64,000 bases of DNA. Source: Myxococcales bacterium. GTDB taxonomy: Bacteria > Myxococcota_A > Polyangia > Haliangiales > Haliangiaceae. Shown one piece after another: positions 20,592 through 29,000 of the stretch. Both the position numbers and the translations under genes were made by a program. Location of the stretch: contig JADJJK010000077.1 in assembly GCA_016706545.1 (NCBI GenBank), positions 62,001 to 126,000 on the forward strand. Direction: 5' to 3'. Each line of letters begins with the position of its first letter. Position 1 is the first letter of the stretch. The notes under the pieces were generated by a model that worked only from the letters and a program-made list of their open reading frames with translations, ran no database searches and had not been told where the DNA came from.

Positions 20592-21023
20592 CGGGGATAC
20601 CTCGTCACGTCGCAGCCACAGCACCCAGCCCACGCTCGTGGCCAGCGACCCAGGATCGCGGCCAGCACGCACGGCAGAGGTGTCTGTCTCTGTAGGACAC
20701 TTTCCGCTATGACGGACGTGCTGTCAAGCGTCCGTCATAGCGGAAGAGATCTTTTGTGTGCCGGGGATGACCTCCAGGATGCGCGGCGTGCCGCACGGTT
20801 GCGCATCCGGTGGTGGACCGGCTCACGAGCTTTGGCGGCGCGTCTTCGTGGGACGTGAGGAGCCGTGAGGTGGCGCATGAACCCCGGGGCCGTCCGGCGC
20901 CGCAGGCCTGCAAAGCGCGGCAGGGCTCACATCAAGACGTCGGCTTGTGGAGTGGCCCACGTTGGACGGGTGGCTGCGGCGCCAATAACGCGGGGCCACG
21001 TGGCATAGAATGCTCGCCACCCG
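20592..21023. other. Intergenic region, divergent, 432 bases
   Basis: It separates the yeeE-like pair (minus) from the adenylate cyclase gene (plus). It contains the 44-base palindrome at 20702-20745. The rest shows no convincing gene and no further repeat. Confidence 0.5.
20702..20745. promoter_or_regulatory. Perfect 17-bp inverted repeat, probable operator
   Basis: Arms TTCCGCTATGACGGACG (20702-20718) and CGTCCGTCATAGCGGAA (20729-20745) are exactly complementary around a 10-base spacer. Their composition is less GC-rich than the flanks. The site lies in the divergent intergenic region, 111 bases from the yeeE start and 279 from the cyclase start. Such long perfect symmetry suggests a binding site for one or two repressor dimers (TetR- or ArsR-type). 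A terminator is less likely, because no gene ends here and only TTTT follows, 8 bases after the stem. Confidence 0.6.
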
Positions 21024-22685
21024 GTGAGGCTCCGAAGGAAAATCACGATCTCGTTCTTTGGCGTCAGCGCGGCGCTGAGCATCGTCTTCGCGTTGTTCCT
21101 CTACCGCTTCGTCGAGCGTCAGCTCGAGGCCGAGCTGCGAGATCGCCTGCTCGATATCTCGCACCTGGGCTCGCTCCTCATCGATCCGCAGGCCTATCAG
21201 CGGCTGGCAGCGCGGCTCGGCGACGGCGCCCCGCTCGAGCCCCACGAGGTGGACGCGCTGGAGAGCTCGGCGGACTACCGGCTCCTGTCGGAGCAGCTCG
21301 AGGCCATCCGCGGCGCCGAGCCCGCGCTCATCCAGTATGCCTATCTGCTCTCGCCCACCTCGGATCCCGCCAAGCCGCGCTTCGTCGCCGACGCCGACGT
21401 GCTGGCGCTGCGGGCCAAGCTGGCCGCAGGCCAGCCGCTGACCGGACCGGAGAAGATAAGCCACATCGGCCAGGTCTATGACATCTCCGGCTTCCCGCTC
21501 CTGCTACGCGCGCTGTCGGCCTGTGAGCGGCAACTCGAGCCGGACTTCATCGCCGACGCCGAGTTCGGCGTCAGCTCGGTGTCCGCGTACTACCCCTTGC
21601 GCTCGCTGCAGGGCGCGCCGCTTCGCGACGCGCGCGGGCGCTGCCTGGGCGTGCTGGGGGTGGATATCACGGACCGCAAGATGAGCGCGGCGCTGGCGGC
21701 CACCAGCGGCCTGTCCCTCAAGCTGTCGCTGGCGGTGGTGGGCGTGGCGCTGCTGGTGTCCATCGCGCTCGGGACCGCGCTGTCGCGTTCGGTGCGCGCG
21801 CTGGCGCTGACCGTGAGCCGGTTCGCCAACAAGGACTTCACGGCGCGCGCGCCGGAGCTGCCCCGGGACGAGATCGGCCAGCTCGGCGACAACTTCAACA
21901 CCATGGCGGCCACCATCCAGCTCCACAGCGAGAACCTGGAGGGGCTCGTGCATCAGCGCACCAAGGAGCTGGTGGCCGAGAAGCAGACCTCCGAGCGCCT
22001 GCTCTTGAACGTGCTGCCCGGCGCCATCGCGGATCGGCTCAAGAAGGGCGAGAGCCTGATCGCGGACCGCTTCGAGGCGGTGTCGGTGCTGTTCGCGGAT
22101 CTGGTCGGCTTCACCGTGGTGGCCTCTCACACCCCACCGGAGGACCTGGTCCGCATGCTCAACGAGCTGTTCAGCGGCTTCGACAGGCTGGCGGAGAAGT
22201 ACGGCCTCGAGAAGATCAAGACCATCGGCGATTCCTACATGGTGGTCGCCGGGGTCCCGCAGCCGGTGGCCGGCCACGCCGGCGCCATCGCTCGCATGGC
22301 GCTGGACATGGTGGCCGAGGTCGCCGAGTTCTCGTCGCTGCATGACACCAAGCTGGCGATCCGCCTGGGCATCCACACAGGGTCGGTGGTGGCCGGCGTG
22401 ATCGGCGAGAAGAAGTTCATCTACGACCTCTGGGGCGACACCGTGAACATCGCCAGCCGCATGGAGTCGACCGGGGTGCCGGGCCGGGTCCAGGTCAGCG
22501 AGACCACCGCGAGCTTGCTCGCCGCCGACTTCGAGCTCGAGGCGCGCGGCCCCATCGAGGTCAAGGGCAAGGGACAGATGAAGGTGTTCCTGGTGGTGCG
22601 CCCGCGCCCCGCCGCGGCGCCGGCGGTGGTGGCGCCAGCCGTGATCGCGGCGGCGGCCGTGGCCGACCTCAAAGGTGCGCTTTGA
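21024..22685 (+). CDS. Membrane-bound class III adenylate cyclase with HAMP domain
   Basis: This 553-residue protein starts at GTG 21024. TM1 is about residues 8-28, and an extracytoplasmic sensor domain of about 200 residues ends in GVLGVDITDRKM (dCache/CHASE-like). TM2 is about 233-254. A HAMP domain follows to about 310, then a short coiled coil and the cyclase domain (about 335-515). Catalytic features include FADLVGFT (metal Asp, about 359), EKIKTIGDSYMVVAG (adenine-selecting Lys, about 398) and DLWGDTVNIASRMES (Asp/Thr, Asn and Arg of the active site). ATP is the likely substrate, from the Lys/Asp pattern. The C-terminus ends in a Pro/Ala/Val tail. It links an external signal to cAMP. 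Confidence 0.92.
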   Translation: MRLRRKITISFFGVSAALSIVFALFLYRFVERQLEAELRDRLLDISHLGSLLIDPQAYQRLAARLGDGAPLEPHEVDALESSADYRLLSEQLEAIRGAEPALIQYAYLLSPTSDPAKPRFVADADVLALRAKLAAGQPLTGPEKISHIGQVYDISGFPLLLRALSACERQLEPDFIADAEFGVSSVSAYYPLRSLQGAPLRDARGRCLGVLGVDITDRKMSAALAATSGLSLKLSLAVVGVALLVSIALGTALSRSVRALALTVSRFANKDFTARAPELPRDEIGQLGDNFNTMAATIQLHSENLEGLVHQRTKELVAEKQTSERLLLNVLPGAIADRLKKGESLIADRFEAVSVLFADLVGFTVVASHTPPEDLVRMLNELFSGFDRLAEKYGLEKIKTIGDSYMVVAGVPQPVAGHAGAIARMALDMVAEVAEFSSLHDTKLAIRLGIHTGSVVAGVIGEKKFIYDLWGDTVNIASRMESTGVPGRVQVSETTASLLAADFELEARGPIEVKGKGQMKVFLVVRPRPAAAPAVVAPAVIAAAAVADLKGAL

Positions 22686-23018
22686 CGCGGCACGGACGGT
22701 GAACGAGGGAGCGCGCGTAATCCGAATCCGAAGCACCAACAGTGCGAGCGGTTGCATGCGCCTTCAATGGCTTCGGTCCGATTGATCCCATCTGATGCCG
22801 GCATGATGCCATGCGGTGTGGCATCAGAGCGGCAGCGCGTTCCCCTTGGCACAGAGCGCTGACCACGACCTGACGCGCACCTGGTTCAGGATGCCGACCT
22901 CATCCGCGTGTCACCGCCGACCATCGAGGGTACCAACCACTAACAAGAGGTTCAGACGCCAAAGAATGGAACAGTGAGTTGGCGTGACCTCGATCGCCAG
23001 GTTGCAGCAGTCTAAGAA
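22686..23018. other. Intergenic region, convergent, 333 bases
   Basis: This falls between the cyclase stop and the stop of the small membrane protein. Base composition changes here from very GC-rich to about half GC, marking the left edge of a compositional island near 22900. Bases 22792-22827 contain the inverted arms CTGATGCC/GGCATCAG around GATGCC-rich sequence; this could terminate cyclase transcription or bind protein. No gene is recognised. Confidence 0.4.
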
Positions 23019-23237
23019 TCACCTAGCCTTGCTTAGGAGAACAAATACACCAACAAGAATTGCCCCTGCACACAGGACCACCAGCCCAAGCGTGAATACA
23101 TTTCCGAAAAGGCGGCCGAAGGAGAAGTTGCCATCTTGTGTCTGACCGAGTGCGCCAATAGCACTTAGAGCAAGAAACCCCAATACGATCCCACCTGCGA
23201 TGGTCAGCATGAAACCAAAATTAAGGGACGAAGCCAC
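23019..23237 (-). CDS. Small two-helix membrane protein
   Basis: This 72-residue protein has two long hydrophobic segments, FMLTIAGGIVLGFLALSAIG and VFTLGLVVLCAGAILVGVFV, separated by a short polar loop QTQDGNFSFGR. Composition and codon use are GC-poor compared with all flanking genes. No family is recognised. It lies 142 bases after the larger island gene, in the same orientation. Confidence 0.5.
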   Translation of the reverse strand: MASSLNFGFMLTIAGGIVLGFLALSAIGALGQTQDGNFSFGRLFGNVFTLGLVVLCAGAILVGVFVLLSKAR

Positions 23238-23379
23238 AAAAGTCTAGTGCTTTGATTCGCAACCATTGCCTGGCCCAGCCTATGACGGCGATCCACGCGA
23301 CGCTGCTCCTTGGACAACGGTCGGCGTAGCCGCCGAAGATCCTGACGCCATTCACGTCACGCCTTGAATCGCTCCTATG

Positions 23380-24291
23380 TCAAGAATCAGGCCCGTCCTG
23401 CGAGAAGGCTGAGAGCACATCTGCTGCCGTAGGCATCTCCAGATAGTCGAGTACCTTTCCAGCGACCAACAACAGAAAGGCGAATATCAACGGTGCTAGT
23501 GGGTATGCATGTCGATCATTATTGGTTAGCTGCGTCACGCCGCCGATGATGAATCGACCGGCGGCTGAGCCTGGATTTACGTAGGCGAAAAGACTCTGTG
23601 GTGACGGATGTGCATCTGCACTCGAGAAACGGTAAATCGCTGTGTATGTGCTCATCAGCGAGAACGTTTTTGGAGCGGAAGCTAACAGCTTCTCGCGCCA
23701 GTAGTTGTCTGCTTCGCGGGCGCGGATGAGAAGATTCGGCATATCCTTATTCGCACTTCGATACGCTTCGAAATTAGCACGCTCTTCGGAGGATAGGCCG
23801 AGCTCTCCTTCTTGTTGCATTTCCTCATCTGCTATTAGTCGATATCTGTAATCGTACGCCACCCATTGCTTGCAGTTCACGTTGGGTTCGATCGCGAGCC
23901 ATGCAAAGCACACAACGTGCTCGTAGAGGCGGCGGAGCAAAATGTTCGCGTCTTGTTCTCGGCGTGGCGGTCCCGTCTGTGCAAGACATCTAAGAGACAG
24001 TAAACAGTTCGCAGCACTGAGAACTATAGCAGGTGCAATGGTGTTCCAGTTGTGAAGCTCTCTTCCATTCTCGGGCGCATCGCTCTTGGTAACTATTTTA
24101 TTCGGTACTAGCGTCAGGAGTCGGTCGATTTGCGCCATCGCTATCTGGATGGTCGGCGTCGCCTCTGCATCTGAGCTGAGATGCTCAATGGCCTTCCGAT
24201 CTGTCTCTGGACATCCGGGGTATGCCTCTCGGTCATTCCCTACCCACTTTGCCATATGCCGAAGGTATCGCATCACCTCGGCCCTCAGCAA
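23380..24291 (-). CDS. Hypothetical protein, possibly DUF5677-like
   Basis: This 303-residue, mainly helical protein starts MLRAEVMRYLRHMAKWVG; ATG 24273 is an alternative start. The pattern LSLRCLAQ, then ANILLRRLYEHVVCFAWLA, then QWVAYDYRYRLIADEEM, a mid-protein YWREKL, FSSADAHPS and a late hydrophobic helix LIFAFLLLVAGKVLDYL recalls DUF5677. In that family an R-x-x-E/Y motif is followed by Tyr/Arg and a late S-x-x-x-H. No function is established. GC content is much lower than the window average, and codon use differs (many A/T-ending codons), which suggests acquisition by transfer. No mobility gene is adjacent. Confidence 0.65.
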   Translation of the reverse strand: MLRAEVMRYLRHMAKWVGNDREAYPGCPETDRKAIEHLSSDAEATPTIQIAMAQIDRLLTLVPNKIVTKSDAPENGRELHNWNTIAPAIVLSAANCLLSLRCLAQTGPPRREQDANILLRRLYEHVVCFAWLAIEPNVNCKQWVAYDYRYRLIADEEMQQEGELGLSSEERANFEAYRSANKDMPNLLIRAREADNYWREKLLASAPKTFSLMSTYTAIYRFSSADAHPSPQSLFAYVNPGSAAGRFIIGGVTQLTNNDRHAYPLAPLIFAFLLLVAGKVLDYLEMPTAADVLSAFSQDGPDS

Positions 24292-24462
24292 GCGGCATGC
24301 CGCGCATCACCCACGAGGAACTGCGCGGGATGTCGTTGGCGCGCCGCGGCGCCCACCGCGGTTGTTGGCTTGAGCCCGCAAGTGGAGGCTCCATGGGGCA
24401 GGTGACCTCATCCTGCCCAGCGCTCGCCCGACGCAGGGGCGAGCCGGTCGAAGCACCAGGCG

Positions 24463-25908
24463 TCAGGGATCCTTGCGCGTCGGTCGGCCACCGCGGGCGC
24501 GGCTGGCGCGCAGGTGATGCTTGCGGATGAGCTCGCTGAGGTGAGAGCGGTCCATCTGCGAGATGCGCGAGGCCCTGGAGACGTTGTTTCCGGCGCGCTT
24601 GAGCAGGTGAGCCAGATAGTCGCGCTCGAACGTGGCGATGAGCTCGGCGCGGGCCTGCGCATAGGGCAGCTCCAGGTGCTCGCTGGTCAGCAGCGATGAG
24701 CTGCTGAGCGTCGCTGGCGCGGGCTTGGGGAGCTGGCCCAGCACCAGGGCGGCCTCCACGGTGTTGCGCAGCTCGCGGACGTTGCCGGGCCAGCTATGCC
24801 GGGCCAGGTCGGCCAGGCCGTCCTGGCCGAACAGGTCGAGCGGGGTCCGGTCGCTGCCCAGCTCTTGCAGGAAGTGGCCGATGAGCGGCACCAGGTCCTC
24901 GAGGCGATCGCGCAGCGGCGGGATGGTCAGCAGGACCACGGCCAGTCGGTAGTAGAGATCCAGGCGGAATCTCCCGCGGTTGACCTCGCTGCGCAGGTCC
25001 CGGTGGGTGGCCGCGACGATGCGGACGTCGATGCCGATCTCCTCACCGCCGCCGACCCGGCGGAACCGGCGACGATCGAGCACGCCGAGCAGCGCGGTCT
25101 GCGCGTCGAGGCTCAGCTCGCCGATCTCGTCGAGAAAGAGCGTGCCGCCGTCGGCGCGCTCGAAGGCGCCGCTGCGCATCCGGTCCGCGCCGGTGAAGGC
25201 GCCGCGCTCGTGGCCGAACAGCTCGGCGGCCACGAGCTGTGGCGCGAGCGCGCCGCAGTCCACGGTGACGAACGGGCCATCGGGCTGCGGCCCCAGGGCG
25301 TGGATGGCCGCCGCGGTGACCTCCTTGCCGGTGCCAGACTCGCCGGTGATGAGCACGGAGGCGTTGCCCGGCGCCACCTGCTGCACGGTGGCCAGCAGGC
25401 GACGCATGGCCTGCGAGCTGCCGCGCAGGCCGGGCAGCTCCTCCTCCGCCAGGTCCACGCGCATGGTCCGGCCGGCGCTGATGCGCAGCTCGGTGGCGCC
25501 GATGCGCACGATGGTGCCGGGCTGCAAGAAGCCTAGCGCGAGCCGGGTGGGGCCCACGAAGGTGCCGTTGGTGGAGTCGAGGTCTTGCAAGCGGATGGTG
25601 TCCGGCGCGCGCACCAGCTCCAGGTGAAAGCGCGACACCAGCGGGTCGTCGATGATGAGGGTGTTGCCCTCGGCGCTGCCGACCGTGATGGTGTCGCTGT
25701 CGAACAAGGTGGCGGTGCCGGCCGAGCGGCCAGACACGACCTCGACCCGGACGGTGTCGGTGGGGACGGAGGCGCTGCGCTTGTCGACGGTAGTGGTGTG
25801 TTCCACGGCGATGGGCAGGTGTATCACGAGGCCCGAGCTCGGAGTGACCTCTCGCGGAGTCGCCGAGCGTTGCGGGATCGAGCCATCACTGCGGACCACC
25901 GGTTGCAC
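24463..25908 (-). CDS. FHA-domain sigma54-dependent transcriptional activator
   Basis: This protein has about 481 residues from GTG 25908; later in-frame GTGs are possible. The FHA domain spans about residues 70-150, with VGSAEGNTLIIDDPLVSRFH and DLDSTNGTFVG (phosphothreonine-binding Ser/Arg/His and Asn). The AAA+ domain spans about 165-400, with Walker A GESGTGKE, the sigma54-contact loop GAFTGADR, Walker B GGTLFLDEIGEL, and WPGNVRELRN. The C-terminal Fis-type helix-turn-helix includes RAGNNVSRASRISQMDRSHL. It is expected to respond to phosphorylation by a Ser/Thr kinase and open sigma54 promoters. It is divergent from the large cytochrome-fusion lipoprotein gene, which has a matching sigma54-like site in front of it. 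Confidence 0.9.
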   Translation of the reverse strand: MQPVVRSDGSIPQRSATPREVTPSSGLVIHLPIAVEHTTTVDKRSASVPTDTVRVEVVSGRSAGTATLFDSDTITVGSAEGNTLIIDDPLVSRFHLELVRAPDTIRLQDLDSTNGTFVGPTRLALGFLQPGTIVRIGATELRISAGRTMRVDLAEEELPGLRGSSQAMRRLLATVQQVAPGNASVLITGESGTGKEVTAAAIHALGPQPDGPFVTVDCGALAPQLVAAELFGHERGAFTGADRMRSGAFERADGGTLFLDEIGELSLDAQTALLGVLDRRRFRRVGGGEEIGIDVRIVAATHRDLRSEVNRGRFRLDLYYRLAVVLLTIPPLRDRLEDLVPLIGHFLQELGSDRTPLDLFGQDGLADLARHSWPGNVRELRNTVEAALVLGQLPKPAPATLSSSSLLTSEHLELPYAQARAELIATFERDYLAHLLKRAGNNVSRASRISQMDRSHLSELIRKHHLRASRARGGRPTRKDP

Positions 25909-26046
25909 TCGCGGCGCGGGCTACATCACGATCTCGATCGCGCCGCACGTGGTGACCAGAGACCCGCGTTGTAGGGCGTCTCCATCAACCGGCGCGACGC
26001 GCGCGCGCACGCGCAGGCAAGACAGCTAGTTGGCGGCCGGGCGAGC

Positions 26047-26062
26047 TGGCTCGCGAGTTGCT
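26047..26062 (+). promoter_or_regulatory. Candidate sigma54 (-24/-12) promoter
   Basis: TGGCTCG-CGAG-TTGCT has exactly the spacing of the consensus TGGCACG-N4-TTGCW, with one mismatch. It lies 13 bases before ATG 26075, in the gap shared with the sigma54 activator gene. Transcription would begin almost at the start codon, which is unusual, so the match could be chance in GC-rich DNA. Confidence 0.4.
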
Positions 26063-26074
26063 CTTGGTGGCCGC

Positions 26075-29000
26075 ATGCGAACGCTATCCGTCTCCACGTC
26101 CATTGCACTCCTCTGTGCAACCTCGGGGTGTGGGCTCTCTCCATCGATCGATGAGGAGTCCGCCGAGCCCGAGGTTGTCCACCCCGCAGACCCGACACCC
26201 GCCGAGCTGGCCAGGCTCGACGACCAGGATCGGTCCGCTGCTTCATCCGCTGCTTCGTCCACCGCCTCGTCCACCGACCAGCGGTCAAGCGAGGGCGGGC
26301 AGCTCTCGGCGCTGGCCAGCGCGCTGGTGTTCTCGCCGACCAGCGTGACCCCGGCCGCCAAGCCGGGCTTCCCCGGGGCTCGCGGTCTGAACAAGGCCAC
26401 GTACACCGCGGGGCAGATCCTGGCCGCCAACGTGCTCCCGCTGCAGGGCCGGGTCGCCGCGATCTCGTACCTCAACGGCTGGCTGTACACCTCCATCGAG
26501 CAACCCTCGAGCCCGCCGGGCTCGGACACCAAGGAGCGGGTCTGGGACATCTCCAACCCTTCGGCGCCGAGAGCCTTCGAAGCGCTGCCGCCCGGACAGG
26601 TCCCCAACCCCACGTTCAACGCGCACGGCGTGCTCTACAAAGGAGACATGGTCCAGGCGGGGGCGCCGCTCCGCGCGGAGAGCTTCGGCGGCAACATCGT
26701 CCGTCTCGACGGCGCGCAGACCAGAGCGATCGGTATGAGCTCCGCGGTCGGTGCGCGCGGGGCGCTGTCGTACCCGTGGCAGGTCTGGAACATGTGGCCA
26801 TATCATGCGCTGCCGGATCACATCCCCATCTACAAGCGCGGCGTGCAGCAGAACGGGACGACGTGGAACCCCAAGAACGAGACCGGCATCGTCGGTCACC
26901 CGATCGTGCTGGGCAACCTGCTGATCTGGGCATCGACGCAGGCCGAGGGCGTGGCCACCTACGACATCAGCGACCCGGCGCACCCGGTGCTGCTCGACAC
27001 GCTGCGGCTCTCGATCGGCGCGTACTGGCCCGAGGTGCATGGCAACTACGTGATCTTCTCTGGCAAGACCTTCCAGGTGGTCGACTATTCAGACCCGACG
27101 AACCTGCGCTTCGTCGCCAGCATCCCGACGCCGGACAGCCCCACCGTGGTGTACCCGCACTGCCAGGATGACTTTTGCTTCTACGACACCTACAAGATCG
27201 ACATGCGGACGGTGGAGTCGCCGACCCCGTCGGTCACGCGCTACGGCATCTCGGCGCGGGGCGAGCGCCTGATCGACGGATCGCACTGGCAGCTACCGCT
27301 GGGCAACCTGCTGGTGCTGGGCGGCAACGGCAACCCCAGGGGCGGCCTGAGCATCGTCGCGCATCAGGCGCAGCCGGACACTCGCAAGCCGTTCGTGTCG
27401 TATCACGTGCCGCGGCCGGGGCAGGTCTCGTTCCCGCGCGGCGGCTCCATCCAGGTGCTCGTCCACGAGACCCTGGACATGAGCACGGTCAACGCGCAGA
27501 ACGTCCACCTGCGCGCGCTGGGCGCCAGCGCGGACGTCCCTGTGGACCTCGCCTTCTCCGGCAACGGCATCCTGTCCATCGCGCCCCAGGCCGACCTGGC
27601 GCTGGGCACCACGTACACGGTGACGCTCACCGCGGGAGGCATCAAGGACGTCGCCGGCAACGGCATCGAGGGCATGTCGTTCTCGTTCTCCACCGGCGCG
27701 ACCTCGCAAGGCAACCGGCCGCCGGCGATCAGCGCGCTGTCCGCGGCGCCCGCGCCGGTCTCGCCCGGGGCCGCGGCGAGCCTCCAGGTGACCGCCAGCG
27801 ACCCCAACGGGCCGCTGTCGTATCGCTTCAGCTTTGGCGACGGCGCGTCCACCGCCTGGAGCGCCACCGCCACCGCGTCGCACAGCTACGCCGCCGCGGG
27901 GCACTACACGGTGACGGCGCAGGTCAAGGACGCGCTGGGCGCGGTGGCGAGCAAGACGGTGGGCCTGACGGTGATGACGGCGCCGCCCACCGGCCCGCGG
28001 CCCACGCAGAGCGGACGCTTCGCGGTGGCCGGCGGCAAGCTGTTCGTGGTCAACCCGGACAACTCCACCATCACCGGGCTGAACCTGGACACCATGGCGG
28101 TGTCCGTGCCCGAGCAGCGCGTGGCCGCCAATCCGCGCAGCCTCGCCGCTGCGTTCGACGGCACGCTGTGGATCGCCGCGCGCGACGCCGACAAGATCGA
28201 TATCCGTAGCGCCACCGGCGCCGCGCTGGCCTCGGTGGCCTTGCCGTACGGCTCGGCTCCGGAGGGCCTGGCGATGTCGCCCGACGGCCGCACCGCGTTC
28301 GTGACGCTCGCCGGGTCCAGCGCGCTGGCTCGCATCAACGTCGCCACCCGCACCATCACTGGCGTGCTGCCCCTGGGCGCCGAGCCCGGCGCGCTCGCGG
28401 TGACCGCGGATGGCGCGCGGGTCCTGGTGTCGCGGCTGGTGTCGCGAGAAGATCGCGGCGAGGTGTGGGACGTGGCCAGCGGCGCGACCTTGACCTTGAG
28501 CCGGACGATCCCGCTGGTGGCGTCGCGCGGCTACGGCAGCGAGCCGCAGTTTGGCGATCCAGATCGCGCCGACAACGCGCGCGGCGTGCCCAACTACCTG
28601 ACCGGCATCTCGATCTCTCCCGACGGCAAGACCGCGTGGGTCACGGCCAAGAAGGACAACGTGTACCGCGGCCTGTTCTCGGGCGGCGCGGTGCGCTGGC
28701 TCGCCAACGTGCCCTTCAAGGATCTGCTCGTGGAGCCCGCGGATCTGACGTCTGACCGCAGCGTGCGTTCGATCTTGTGCGCGCTGGACCTGGCCGCTGG
28801 CGCCGAGCGCCTCGAGGAGCGCCGCGACCTCGACAACAGCGAAGGCCCGGCCGCGGTGGCGGTGAGCCCGGTCGGCGACTACGCGTTCGTCGCGCTGCGC
28901 GGCAACAGCTCGGTGGCGGTCATCGACACGCTGACCGTCGCCTCGCCGTTTCTCATCGGGATCCAGTCCAACCGCGGGCGCTACGCGGTGGGCGCCGCGC

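Noticed and set aside
20702..20745. Palindrome as an intrinsic terminator or transposon end
   Set aside because: No gene stops nearby, the T-run is short and displaced, and no transposase or second end is found. An operator is more likely.
22900..24300. Integrated mobile element
   Set aside because: The low GC is real, but no integrase, transposase, flanking repeat or tRNA attachment site is seen, so it is reported only as a compositional island.
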